A DNA stretch of 64,000 nt from CAVSMC01 sp963798655. Its GTDB lineage: Bacteria > Pseudomonadota > Gammaproteobacteria > Burkholderiales > Casimicrobiaceae. Numbering within the stretch: the stretch's first letter is position 1; every line of letters begins with the position of its first letter. Shown one piece after another: positions 35,297 through 44,211 of the stretch. The stretch is taken from NCBI GenBank assembly GCA_963798655.1, contig CAWCUH010000016.1:1-64000 (forward strand), in the 5' to 3' direction. The notes beneath the pieces are model-generated. The model saw only the letters and a list, made by a program, of their open reading frames with translations, made no database searches and was not told where the DNA came from. The position numbers and the translations under genes were made by a program.

Positions 35297-36916
35297 ATGG
35301 AAAAGATCACGGCGGACGAAGCGGCGGCACTGATCGAGGACGGCGATGCGATCCTGATCAGCGGATCGGGCGGCGGACATTCGGTGCCCGAGGCGTTGCT
35401 CGTCGCGGTCGAGCGCCGTTTCCTCGCCGAAGGCAGGCCGCGAGCGCTCACGTCGGTCAGCGTCGTCGGTGTCGGCGATCGCAACGGCAAAGGCGCGACG
35501 CATCTCGCGCACGAAGGGCTGCTCGCGCGTGCGATCACGAGCGCGCTGGTCGACTCGCCGGGATTGGTCCGACTCGCGGCCGAGAACAAGATCGACGCGT
35601 ACACGCTACCGCAGGGCGCGCTGTCGCAATTGATGCGCGACATGGCGGCCGGCCGTCCCGGGCTGCTCACGAAGACGGGGCTCGACACGTTCGTCGACCC
35701 GCGCCAGCAAGGCGCGCGGCAGAGCCCGCGCACGCCGCCCGACTTTGTCGAGGTCGTTCAGCTCGGCGGCGAGGAATGGTTGTTCTTCAAGCCGGTGCCG
35801 GTCAGCGTTGCATTCCTGCGCGGCACCACCGCCGACGAGGACGGCAACGTGACGATGGAGGAGGAGGCCGTGCTCGGCGAAATGCTCGCGATGGCGCAGG
35901 CGACGCGTCGCGCCGGCGGCATCGTCGTCGTGCAGGTCAAGCGGATGGCGCGCCGCGACACGCTGCCGGCGAAGCAGGTGAAGATACCGGGCATCCTGGT
36001 CGACTTCGTCGTCGTCGATCCCGAGCAGCGGCAAACGTACCTGACGTACTACGACCCGAGCTACTCGGGCGAGTTGCGCATCCCGGTCGAGCACATCAAG
36101 CCGCTGCCGTTCGGGCCGCGCAAGGTGATCGTGCGCCGCGCCGCGATGGAGCTCTTTCCGGGTGCGATCTGCAATCTCGGCGCCGGCGTATCGACCGGTC
36201 TGTCGACGATCGCCGCGGAGGAGGGACTCCTCGACGCCGTGCATCTCACCAACGAGCAGGGCATCATCGGCGGCGCGCCGATCACCGGCCGCGACTCGGG
36301 CGGCGGCCAGAACTTCGCCGCGATGATCGAGCAGCCGGCGCAGTTCGACTTCTACGACGGTGGCGGGCTCGATCTCGCGTTCCTGTCGTTCGCCGAGGTC
36401 GACGCGCAAGGCAACGTCAACGTGAGCCGCTTCGGCGACAGGATCATTGGCGTCGGCGGTTTCATCAACATCGCGCAGAACGCGAAGTGCGTGGTGTTCG
36501 GCGGCACGCTCACCGCAGGCGATCTCGACATCGCGTGGGACGGCGGCCGGACGATCATCCGTCACGAGGGCCGGCACAGGAAGTTCGTCGCAAAGCTCGA
36601 GCAGATCTGCTACAGCGCGAGCATCGGCCGCGAGCGCGGGCAAAGCGTGCTGTTCGTCACCGAGCGCGCCGTCTTCCAGGTCGGTGCCGACGGCCTGGAT
36701 CTGATCGAGATCGCGCCCGGCATCGACGTCGAGCGCGATGTCGTCGCGCACATGGGATTCCGTCCGCGTGTCGCGCGCGACCTGCGCACGATGGATGCGC
36801 GCATCTTCGATCCGCGGCCGATGGATCTCGCCGCGCACGTGCACGGCAAGCCGCGTCGCTTCCGTTCGCGCCGGGTCGAGCGGTGGCACCAGGCGCGCGA
36901 GGCCGCCGCGAAATGA
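35297..36916 (+). CDS. Acyl-CoA:acetate/propionate CoA-transferase (YdiF/Pct-like)
   Basis: Family I CoA-transferase of 539 residues with fused alpha and beta halves, moving CoA between short acyl-CoA donors and a carboxylic acid. The alpha half begins with ITADEAAALIEDGDAILISG and contains GGHSVPEAL; the beta half holds the catalytic Glu320 in TNEQGIIGGAP and the later GGFINIAQNAKCVVFGG region. It would activate the imported acid for the MaoC and enoyl-CoA hydratase steps. The stop overlaps the start of the shikimate-dehydrogenase-like gene (ATGA). ATG 35297 is chosen for family alignment; it has only a weak ribosome binding site. Confidence 0.88.
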   Translation: MEKITADEAAALIEDGDAILISGSGGGHSVPEALLVAVERRFLAEGRPRALTSVSVVGVGDRNGKGATHLAHEGLLARAITSALVDSPGLVRLAAENKIDAYTLPQGALSQLMRDMAAGRPGLLTKTGLDTFVDPRQQGARQSPRTPPDFVEVVQLGGEEWLFFKPVPVSVAFLRGTTADEDGNVTMEEEAVLGEMLAMAQATRRAGGIVVVQVKRMARRDTLPAKQVKIPGILVDFVVVDPEQRQTYLTYYDPSYSGELRIPVEHIKPLPFGPRKVIVRRAAMELFPGAICNLGAGVSTGLSTIAAEEGLLDAVHLTNEQGIIGGAPITGRDSGGGQNFAAMIEQPAQFDFYDGGGLDLAFLSFAEVDAQGNVNVSRFGDRIIGVGGFINIAQNAKCVVFGGTLTAGDLDIAWDGGRTIIRHEGRHRKFVAKLEQICYSASIGRERGQSVLFVTERAVFQVGADGLDLIEIAPGIDVERDVVAHMGFRPRVARDLRTMDARIFDPRPMDLAAHVHGKPRRFRSRRVERWHQAREAAAK

Positions 36917-37735
36917 CCGCTCGCGCCGCGATCACGGGAACGACGCGGTTGTACGCGATCATCGGCGATCCCATCGCGCAGGTGCGCTCGCCGCAGGTCT
37001 TCAGCGAGCGGTTCGCCGCTGCCGGTGTCGATGCCGTGCTGCTTCCCGTGCACGTGCCGGCCGATGCCTTCGACACGATCGTTCCGGCGCTGCTCGCGCT
37101 CGGCAACCTCGACGGCTTGCTCGTCACCGTTCCGTTCAAGACGAGGATGATTCGCTTCGCCGCGCGGCTGGGCGCGACCGCCGAATGCGTCGGCGCGCTG
37201 AACGCGCTTCGCCGCGAGCGCGACGGCTCGTGGAGCGGGGACATGTTCGACGGCGCCGGCTTCGTGCGCGGCGTGCACGCGAAGGGCGAGCGCGTAGCGG
37301 GCCGTCGCGTCGTGCTGTTCGGTGCGGGCGGCGCGGGCAGCGCCGTCGCGTGCGCGCTTGCGCAAGCGGGCGTGCGCTCGATCGACATCATCGACGTCGA
37401 CGCTCGCAAGGCCGACGCGCTCGCGGCGAGACTGCACGCCGGCGTTTCCCGAATGCGCGTTCGCGGGCGCGGCGACGAAGCCGCCCCAGGTCGACATGGT
37501 GGTGAACGCATCGCCGGTCGGAATGCGGCCCGACGACGGCATGCCGGGCGAAATCGGCGCGCTGTCGTCCGCCACGCTCGTCGGCGATGTGGTGATCGTC
37601 GACCGGCCCACCGCGTTGATCCGGCATGCGCTGCGCTGCGGTTGCGCGTGGGTCGATGGACGCGACATGCACGCCGGCCAGGTCGACGCCATTCTCGCGT
37701 TCTTCGCCGCCGGCTCTGCGCCTGGCAACGCCTGA
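36913..37735 (+). pseudogene. Shikimate/quinate dehydrogenase-like (AroE family), interrupted by a 1-bp frameshift
   Basis: AroE-fold oxidoreductase. The N-terminal frame shows YAIIGDPIAQVRSPQVFS, catalytic Lys in VTVPFKTRM, the Asp region GDMFDGAGFVRG and cofactor motif GAGGAGSAVACAL. The frame breaks at about 37440-37455 and family sequence resumes one frame over (FPECAFAGAA, VNASPVGMRP, then the terminal GRDMHAGQVDAILAFF with its conserved Gln). The length, 823 bp, is 3n+1, consistent with one extra G in ggcgttt. It is translationally coupled to the CoA-transferase. The family also contains non-biosynthetic paralogues, and a catabolic one is likely here. Confidence 0.8.
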
Positions 37736-37786
37736 AGCGCTGCCGCTGCATCAGCTCCCGCGCCGCCTACCGACGACTCCATCGAA

Positions 37787-38710
37787 ATGGCTCACGTTCC
37801 GGCCGAACGCTGTCTTGCGATCATCGAGCTCCTCGCCGACGGCGCACGCAACATGCCGCTCGGCGAAATTGCGGAGCGGCTTTCGCTGCCGAAGAGCGGC
37901 GCGCACCGCCTGCTCGCGACGCTGTGCGACCTCGGCTGGGCGGAGAAGGATGCCGACACCGGCTTCTACCGTCTGACGATGCGCCTCGCGATCCTCGGTC
38001 AGCAGTTCTACGTCGCGACGGGCATTCCCGACATATGCCAGCCGCTGCTCGATCGGCTGGCGAAGCGCTGTCGCGAGTTCGCGCGGCTCGCGGTCGTCGA
38101 CGGCCGCTCGCTCGTGTGGGTCGCGCACGCGCAGGGTGCGTCGGGTGGCCTGATGTACCAGCCGTCGCTCACGACGAACACCGTGCCGCTGTTCGCGACG
38201 GCGAGCGGCAAGGCGTGGCTCGCGACGCTGTCCACCGAGCAGGCGATGCAGAACGTCATGCAAAACGGCGGCCTGAAGGGCGCCGACAGGTACGGTCCGA
38301 ACGTCGTCCGCTCCGTCGAAGGGCTGCTGCGCGAGCTCAGGGCCACCGCGCGGCGCGGTTACGGCGTCGCGTTCAACGAGGCCGAATTCGGCGTCACGGC
38401 CGTCGCTGCGGCGATCCGCTCCGGCGAGGCGGCGCCCGCGCTCGGTACCGTGAGCATTGCAGGTCCGAGTGCACGCATGTCGGACGAGCGCGTGCGCGAG
38501 CTGGCGCCGCTCGTGCTGCAGAGCGCCGCCGATCTGTCGGACCTGTGGCCGCTGCGCGCACGCGCACGCACGAGCGCGGCAGAAGAGCGCCGTGCGCGCG
38601 GCGTAGCGACTGTCCGCGATGTGCCGCATACGCAGGCGCATCGACGCGCTGGGAGCCGCAGCTCTCAGGAGAAGCGGGGCGCCTCGCCCGGCGCCGGTGT
38701 ATACGGATAG
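37787..38710 (+). CDS. IclR-family transcriptional regulator
   Basis: Regulator of 307 residues. The N-terminal winged helix (MPLGEIAERLSLPKSGAHRL) is followed by the IclR effector domain, including LFATASGKAWLA and RRGYGVAFNEAEFGVTAVAA. It closes the NitT/TauT-CoA cluster and probably controls it in response to the imported acid; a candidate operator lies at 30204. The last 45 or so residues are an Arg/Ala-rich tail beyond the normal domain end, and its final 46 bp overlap the 3' end of the convergent sulfatase gene. Confidence 0.9.
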   Translation: MAHVPAERCLAIIELLADGARNMPLGEIAERLSLPKSGAHRLLATLCDLGWAEKDADTGFYRLTMRLAILGQQFYVATGIPDICQPLLDRLAKRCREFARLAVVDGRSLVWVAHAQGASGGLMYQPSLTTNTVPLFATASGKAWLATLSTEQAMQNVMQNGGLKGADRYGPNVVRSVEGLLRELRATARRGYGVAFNEAEFGVTAVAAAIRSGEAAPALGTVSIAGPSARMSDERVRELAPLVLQSAADLSDLWPLRARARTSAAEERRARGVATVRDVPHTQAHRRAGSRSSQEKRGASPGAGVYG

Positions 38711-40137
38711 CTTCCGCGCGTGAGGACCGCGTCGGCGCCACCGAGCTCCGCGATACGGCGCTCCTGGTCGCGGAATGCCCGCTCGGAAACCTCCGTCGGG
38801 TCGCAGATCGCACGCAGCCGCTTCTCGCCCTCGGCAGTGATCGCCTCGTGGCCGCGCTCGAGCGCGAGATCCTGCCTCTCCAGCGGGTCGTTCTCGAGAT
38901 CGAAAAGTTGCGGCCGGTAGCCTTCGTAGTGCACGTATTTGTACCGTCCGAAGCGCACCATGAATATCCCGGTGAGCGAGCCGACGGCATGGTACTCGCT
39001 GAATACGCTGCGGTCGGCATCATCGTTTTCGAGCAGATGGCGCAGCGAGGTCCCCGGGAGCAGACGCTCGTCGGAAGTCGGCTGCTCGCCGACCGCCTCG
39101 ATGATCGTCGGATACGCATCGACGAGCGAGACTGGCGTGCGCACCCGGCGTCCGGCCGGGATTCCAGGTCCGTTCAAGATGAGGGGCACGCCGACGGCTT
39201 CCTCGTACATGTTCGACTTGCCCCAGAAAGTCCGCGTGCCGAGATTGTCTCCGTGGTCGCTCGTGTAGATGACCAACGTCTCCTCGCCGAGGCCGGTCTC
39301 GCGAAGCGCCTTCAATACGCGGCCAATGTTGTCGTCGAGGAAAGTGACCATGCCGTAATAGGCGGCGATCGCGATGCGCACATGCTTCTCGTCGCGGAAG
39401 TGGTCCTCGTAGTTCTGCACTTCGCGCAGCTTCCGCAGCACCGGATGATCGGGAAAATCGGCGGGCTCGCGAAGGCGGGGCAGCGGCAGCCTGGCGAGAT
39501 CGTAGAGATCGAAGAACTCCGGCGGCGCCACCAAGGGGAAATGGGGGCAGACGAAGGAGACGAACAGGCACCAGGGCTTCCCGGGCTTCGCTGCCGCGGC
39601 GCTCCTCAGCCACGCGATCGCCTGGTCCCGAATATCACGGTCATAGCGAAGATAGGTCGAGTCCCCCGACCCGGCGTCGCCGGCGAGCTGGCGCGTGCTC
39701 GCTCGATGCGGCGGCGGTCGCCGCAGCATGCCCTGCACGTCGCCTTCGCCGTTCAGGACGTGCAGCGGAAGGATCTCGTTGTCGAATCCGTTGGGGTCAT
39801 CGCTGCCGCGATAGTGGAGCTTGCCGATCGAATCGCACCGATGGCCGGTGTCGTGCAGACGATGTCCCCACGACGGCGGCTTGCCCCGGTAAGGGAACGC
39901 ATTGTCCCAGTAGCCGATCGTGTGCACGTAGAGCCCGGTGGCGAAGCTCGCGCGGCTCGGCACGCAAATGGGGCAATTGCAGTAGGCATGCTCGAACAAC
40001 GCGCCGCCGCTCGCCAGCGCGTCGAGGTTGGGAGAGCGTACGACGGGATTGCCGTAGGCGCCGAGTACGCGGCGGCTGTGCTCGTCGGACATGATGAAAA
40101 GCACGTTATGTCCTTGCATGTTCTTCATCGGTTCCAT
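38665..40137 (-). CDS. Sulfatase (formylglycine type, choline-sulfatase-like layout), cytoplasmic
   Basis: Type I sulfatase of 490 residues. NVLFIMSDEHSRRVLGAYGN supplies the first metal Asp (D18). The formylglycine motif is C58-V-P-S-R62 in CPICVPSRASFATG, and the distal metal site is IYTSDHGDNLG. The mid-region PWCLFVSFVCPHFPLVAPPE and general layout resemble BetC-type choline sulfatases. There is no signal peptide, so the sulfate ester must be imported first, consistent with the FbpABC-type importer encoded directly upstream (the ATPase stop is 3 bp away). The 3' end overlaps the IclR gene on the other strand. A maturation enzyme (FGE or anSME) is needed but not seen in the window. Confidence 0.9.
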   Translation of the reverse strand: MEPMKNMQGHNVLFIMSDEHSRRVLGAYGNPVVRSPNLDALASGGALFEHAYCNCPICVPSRASFATGLYVHTIGYWDNAFPYRGKPPSWGHRLHDTGHRCDSIGKLHYRGSDDPNGFDNEILPLHVLNGEGDVQGMLRRPPPHRASTRQLAGDAGSGDSTYLRYDRDIRDQAIAWLRSAAAAKPGKPWCLFVSFVCPHFPLVAPPEFFDLYDLARLPLPRLREPADFPDHPVLRKLREVQNYEDHFRDEKHVRIAIAAYYGMVTFLDDNIGRVLKALRETGLGEETLVIYTSDHGDNLGTRTFWGKSNMYEEAVGVPLILNGPGIPAGRRVRTPVSLVDAYPTIIEAVGEQPTSDERLLPGTSLRHLLENDDADRSVFSEYHAVGSLTGIFMVRFGRYKYVHYEGYRPQLFDLENDPLERQDLALERGHEAITAEGEKRLRAICDPTEVSERAFRDQERRIAELGGADAVLTRGSYPYTPAPGEAPRFS

Positions 40138-40140
40138 TGT

Positions 40141-41280
40141 TCAGTTCGCTTGAAGGTTGGTGCCGGTGTTCGCGGGATTGTCCGGTTCATCGGGCATGAT
40201 CACGCAGTCGTCGACGGGAACGCTCAGCACCGCCTCGCTGCCCACTTCGCGTGACGCGCGCCGCTCCCCCTGTACCCGCAGCGAAAGCCCGTCGCCGACG
40301 TCGACCATGTAGTCGATGATGTTGCCAAGGAAGGTCGCTTCCATAACCGTTCCGTTGAGCCGGTTCTCGCCGTCCGCGCACGCGGACCCGGTGGCAAAGG
40401 AGAACGCTTCCGGCCGAATCGCCACGGTTGCCGTAGCGCCGACGGGTCCGGCGGCGATCGCGGCGATCCGGTTTTCCCCAAGAGCGATGACCGCGGTCCT
40501 GCCGTTGCGGCCGAGCACGGGTCCGCGGACCTTGTTCACGAGCCCCATGAAATCGGCGACGAACAGGTTCGCAGGCCGCTCGTAGATCTCGCGGGGCGTT
40601 CCCACCTGCTGGACCTTGCCGCTGTGGAAGACGGCGATCCGGTCGGACAGGACCATCGCCTCCGACTGGTCGTGCGTCACATAGATGAACGTGATGCCGG
40701 TGCGGCGCTGCAGCGCCTTGAGCTCGAGGCGCATGCGCTCGCGCAGCTTCGCGTCGAGATTGGACAACGGTTCGTCGAGGAGCAGGATCGACGGCTCGAC
40801 CACGAGCGAGCGCGCAAGCGCGACGCGCTGCTGCTGTCCGCCGCTCAACTGCGCCGGATGCCGGTCTTCGAGGCCCTCGAGGCCGACGGCCGCGACAACG
40901 CGCTCGATGCGCGCCTTGTGCTCGCGGCGATCGAAAGCGGTGTAGCGCAGGCCGAACGCGATGTTCTCCATGACCGACATGTGCGGCCATACCGCATAGT
41001 TCTGGAACACCATCCCCATGCGCCGCTGCTCCGGAGGCACGACGCGATCCGGGGAGGAGAAGACCTCGCCGGCGACGATGATCCTTCCGCTGTCCGGAGC
41101 AAGGAAGCCCGCGAGAAGACGCAAGGTCGTCGTCTTGCCGCAGCCGGAGGGACCGAGAAAGGTGATGAACTCCTTCTGCGCGATGGCGATGTCGACGTCG
41201 CTGATCGCGCGCACGCCATCGTAGCTCTTCGTCAGGTTCTCGATTTCTATGTGAGCCATGGCCGTGATCCCCTGCATCAC
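40141..41280 (-). CDS. ABC importer ATPase, FbpC/PotA type
   Basis: ATP-binding subunit of 379 residues: Walker A GPSGCGKTT, Q-loop VFQNYAVWPHMSV, signature LSGGQQQR, Walker B ILLLDEPLSNLDAK, switch YVTHDQSEAM, followed by a TOBE-type C-terminal domain. The FbpC/PotA/PhnT group serves iron, polyamine, thiamine and phosphonate importers. ATG 41280 overlaps the permease stop (ATGA); an internal ATG at 41259 (MAHIEIENL) is the alternative start and fits the family N-terminus equally well. The sulfatase gene follows after 3 bp. Confidence 0.92.
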   Translation of the reverse strand: MMQGITAMAHIEIENLTKSYDGVRAISDVDIAIAQKEFITFLGPSGCGKTTTLRLLAGFLAPDSGRIIVAGEVFSSPDRVVPPEQRRMGMVFQNYAVWPHMSVMENIAFGLRYTAFDRREHKARIERVVAAVGLEGLEDRHPAQLSGGQQQRVALARSLVVEPSILLLDEPLSNLDAKLRERMRLELKALQRRTGITFIYVTHDQSEAMVLSDRIAVFHSGKVQQVGTPREIYERPANLFVADFMGLVNKVRGPVLGRNGRTAVIALGENRIAAIAAGPVGATATVAIRPEAFSFATGSACADGENRLNGTVMEATFLGNIIDYMVDVGDGLSLRVQGERRASREVGSEAVLSVPVDDCVIMPDEPDNPANTGTNLQAN

Positions 41281-43010
41281 CGAGCCGTTGCCGAGCGCGC
41301 GATCGAACTGCGGTTGGACAGCCAGTTGAGCGGCAGGCTGACCAGCAACGTCACGGCGATCGTAAAGACCGCGAGCGCCGCGACGACCTCGAGCTGGCCA
41401 AGATCATTGAGACGAAACAGGGCGACGGCGATCGTCTCCGTTCCGCTGGAATAGAGCAGGATCGTCGCGCTCAGCTCGCTCAACGCCGGAATGAAGACGA
41501 GCAGGAACGCGACCGCCAGGCCGGGGCGCGCGAGGGGCAGGAGAATGCGCCACAAGGTCGCCAGCCGCGACGCACCGGCAATGCGGGCCGCTTCTTCGAG
41601 CGAGGGGTCGATCTGGCGCAGTGTCGAGTTGGCGCTGCGCGTGGCGAGAGGCACGAACCTCGCGACGTAGGCGACGAGCAGGATCCACATCGTGCCGTAT
41701 ATCGCGAACGGCGGACGAATGAAGGCGAGCAGCACGCCGACAGCCATCACCGTGCCCGGCAGGCCCAGCGGGAGAGCGGCAAGATAGTCGAGCAGCCGCC
41801 GTCCCCTTGCCCGGGTACGCAGGTCGACATAGGCGACCGTTGCACCGACGATGACGGCGCACGCGCTCGCGGCCGCCGCGAGGCGGAAGCTGTTGAGGAT
41901 GCCGCGCACCGCGGTCTGGTTGTTGAACATCGCCTCGTCGAAATTCGTAAGCGTGAGGTTCGCGATCGAGAGGCCATCGACCCAGCTGCGGCTGAATGCG
42001 GCGATCGTGAGCACCGCGACCGGTGCGATCGAGCTCAGGAAGACGACGCCGAGGCAGAACGCGGCCAGAGGCCACTTCCACTGGCCGAGACGGATCGTCT
42101 CGACGCGCACGCCACGCCCGCCCACGGTGGCATAGGAGCGCCGCTCGAGATAGCCGCGCTGGAGCAGGAGGCCGCATGCCGTGAGCACGACAAGTGTCAG
42201 CGAAAGCGCGGAGGCCTCCGACCAGCGCGGCGGATAGCTGCCGATGACGCCGTAGATGCGCGTCGGCAGGAAGGTGACCTGAGCGGGCAAACCGAGAAAC
42301 GCCTGCGGCCCGAACAGCGCCATCGAGTCGATCGCGGAGAGCAGCGCGCCCCCGGTGATTGCCGGCGCCACCACGCGCAGACTGACCTTCCGGAACACCG
42401 CCCAGCGGCTTGCGCCGAGAAGGCTGGCGGCCTCCTCGTAGGATGCGTCCACCGATCGCAGCGCCGTGTAGGTCAGGAAATAGGTGAACGGGAAGACGTG
42501 CATCCCGATGACGAAGATCACACCGCCCATGCTGAAGATGTCGATCGGTCCCCTTGCGGCGCCGGTCAGCGCCCGCAGTGCACGATTGAAATAACCCGCA
42601 TCCGGACCGAGCAGGATGATGTAGGCGATGGCCGTCAGATACGGCGGCATGATGTACGCCACGGCAACCAGCGCCTGCAGAACGCGGCGCAGCGGAGCGT
42701 CGGAGCGCGCGGTCGTCCACGCGAGCGGCGCGCCGAGCACGACACTCAGCGTGCCGGCGCCCACGGCCAGGATGAGCGTGTTGACCAGCGGAACGAAATT
42801 CTGTGTCCGCGTGTAGACACGGACCAGGTGCCCGAGCTGGAAGTCGGTCGGAATTCCGAAGGCCGACATCAGCAGCCACAGGAGCGGATAAGCGACGATG
42901 ACGAGCAGCAACGCAATCGCGACGCCAAACACGAGCGTGCTCGAATCGATCCGGCGGTGACGCCGCCGCCAAGGCAACGACGACGTCACCGCCGCTGTTT
43001 CGTATCGCAT
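41277..43010 (-). CDS. ABC importer permease, FbpB-type double permease
   Basis: Fused permease of 577 residues containing two homologous six-helix halves, each with a coupling loop: YEEAASLLGASRWAVFRKVS in the first and LEEAARIAGASRLATLWRIL in the second. One chain therefore makes the whole channel, as in FbpB/SfuB iron and PhnU-like 2-aminoethylphosphonate systems. It lies between the binding-protein gene (28-bp gap) and the ATPase gene (overlap). Confidence 0.92.
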   Translation of the reverse strand: MRYETAAVTSSLPWRRRHRRIDSSTLVFGVAIALLLVIVAYPLLWLLMSAFGIPTDFQLGHLVRVYTRTQNFVPLVNTLILAVGAGTLSVVLGAPLAWTTARSDAPLRRVLQALVAVAYIMPPYLTAIAYIILLGPDAGYFNRALRALTGAARGPIDIFSMGGVIFVIGMHVFPFTYFLTYTALRSVDASYEEAASLLGASRWAVFRKVSLRVVAPAITGGALLSAIDSMALFGPQAFLGLPAQVTFLPTRIYGVIGSYPPRWSEASALSLTLVVLTACGLLLQRGYLERRSYATVGGRGVRVETIRLGQWKWPLAAFCLGVVFLSSIAPVAVLTIAAFSRSWVDGLSIANLTLTNFDEAMFNNQTAVRGILNSFRLAAAASACAVIVGATVAYVDLRTRARGRRLLDYLAALPLGLPGTVMAVGVLLAFIRPPFAIYGTMWILLVAYVARFVPLATRSANSTLRQIDPSLEEAARIAGASRLATLWRILLPLARPGLAVAFLLVFIPALSELSATILLYSSGTETIAVALFRLNDLGQLEVVAALAVFTIAVTLLVSLPLNWLSNRSSIARSATAR

Positions 43011-43037
43011 GTCCGGCCGCTTCGGCCGATCGCTGGA

Positions 43038-44096
43038 TCAGACGCCCCATTCGCCGCCGAAGATCTTGGTCATCCGCTGCAGTATGTCCGATCGCTGCCT
43101 TTGGTACGCCGCATAGTCGAGCGTGAGAAGCTTGATCTGCGCGAGCGGCGGGCTGCCGTCGGGCGGAGCGAGGTCGGTGCGGCTCGAATACTTGCCGCCC
43201 TCGACGAGGAGTCCCTGCGCTTCCTTGCCCATCCAGTACTCGTGGAAGAGGAACGCCGCGTGCGGGCTCGCTGAGCCCTTGATGAGGCCGACCGCGCCGG
43301 GCTCGGTCGGCACGCCCTCGGGCGGATAGACGTAGGCGGTGGGCTTGCCTTCCTTTTTCGACCGCCAGGCGATGTTGTCATTCGTGGCGAAGGCAGCCCC
43401 ACGCTCACCGCTCTCGAGGATCTGCGTGACGAGCTGCGGTGTCGCCACGCGGATCGGACGATTGGCGGCAAGCGCCTCGAGCAGTTCCCAGCCAAGATGC
43501 TGCGCCATGGTGTACAGGCGGGGCGCACCGTCACCGTTGGCGCTGCTGAAGAAGATGAGCCGACCCTTCATCGTCGCGCCGGTCAAGTCCTTCCACGTCT
43601 TCGGCGCCTTGTCGCCGCCGAATTCCTTCACGTTGTATTGGATGACGCCCTGCGTAAGGCGATCGGCCATCCACGTCCCGTCGGCATCGCGCAGTTCCGG
43701 TGAGATCGCAGACGCGGCCTCTGACTGCTTCGCCAGCAGCAGCCCTTTTTCCTTCATCAGCAGAAGTGCCGCGAGATCGGATGCGTCGACCATGTCGGCC
43801 CGGATGCGGCCAGCGTCAGCTTCCGCCAGCACCTTCGAGGTCACGTCCGCGGAGCCACCGCGAAAATATTCGACGGTGATGCCGTATTTCTTCTTGAACG
43901 GGCCAATGATCGCGTCGACGATTTTTGTATCGAGGCTCGTGTAAAGCGTGAGCCGTCCTTCTGCCTTCGCCTTGTCGATATCGATCTTGGATGCCATGGT
44001 GGGCCCTGCTTCGGCCGGCCATCCCTTGCGGCTTGCGAAAACGATCGGCATTGCGGCGAGGCCCTTCAGAACCGCACGGCGCTGCAGCTTTCTCAT
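43038..44096 (-). CDS. ABC importer substrate-binding protein, Fe3+/AEP (FbpA-like) type
   Basis: Binding protein of 352 residues. The N-terminus LQRRAVLKGLAAMPIVFA has a twin-arginine-like signal. The mature protein follows the FbpA/PhnS cluster-D pattern: EGRLTLYTSLDTKIVDAII, FKKKYGITVEYFRGGSADV and TWKDLTGATMKGRLIF. The paired tyrosines of true ferric-binding proteins are not obvious, so an organic anion such as an organosulfate is a reasonable ligand given the sulfatase in the same operon. It is divergent from the LysR gene, with 115 bp between the starts. Confidence 0.88.
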   Translation of the reverse strand: MRKLQRRAVLKGLAAMPIVFASRKGWPAEAGPTMASKIDIDKAKAEGRLTLYTSLDTKIVDAIIGPFKKKYGITVEYFRGGSADVTSKVLAEADAGRIRADMVDASDLAALLLMKEKGLLLAKQSEAASAISPELRDADGTWMADRLTQGVIQYNVKEFGGDKAPKTWKDLTGATMKGRLIFFSSANGDGAPRLYTMAQHLGWELLEALAANRPIRVATPQLVTQILESGERGAAFATNDNIAWRSKKEGKPTAYVYPPEGVPTEPGAVGLIKGSASPHAAFLFHEYWMGKEAQGLLVEGGKYSSRTDLAPPDGSPPLAQIKLLTLDYAAYQRQRSDILQRMTKIFGGEWGV

Positions 44097-44193
44097 CGCT
44101 TCTCCTCCTTTGGCGCTCGCTGCGCGAGCTCTTCGCTCCTTGCGGTGATGTTGACAGCTCCCTCAAATGATGGCAAGCGTAGGAAGATGAGCA

Positions 44194-44208
44194 ATAACTA
44201 ATGGTTAT
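44194..44208. promoter_or_regulatory. LysR-type box
   Basis: ATAACTAATGGTTAT is a perfect ATAAC-N5-GTTAT palindrome containing the T-N11-A core of LysR-family sites. It ends 3 bp before the LysR start codon in the 115-bp divergent gap, as expected for autorepression combined with activation of the minus-strand importer/sulfatase operon. Confidence 0.65.
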
Positions 44209-44211
44209 CAG

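Noticed and set aside
35776..40254. A 1492-codon uninterrupted plus-strand frame
   Set aside because: It crosses the CoA-transferase out of frame, includes the true N-terminus of the AroE-like gene, then runs across the IclR gene in another frame and antisense to the sulfatase. Its composition is Arg/Ala-rich shadow sequence of high-GC genes.
43038..44096. Ferric-iron importer assignment for the FbpABC-type system
   Set aside because: The fold class fits, but the iron-binding tyrosine pair is not evident and the operon ends in a sulfatase gene; an organic anion is more consistent.
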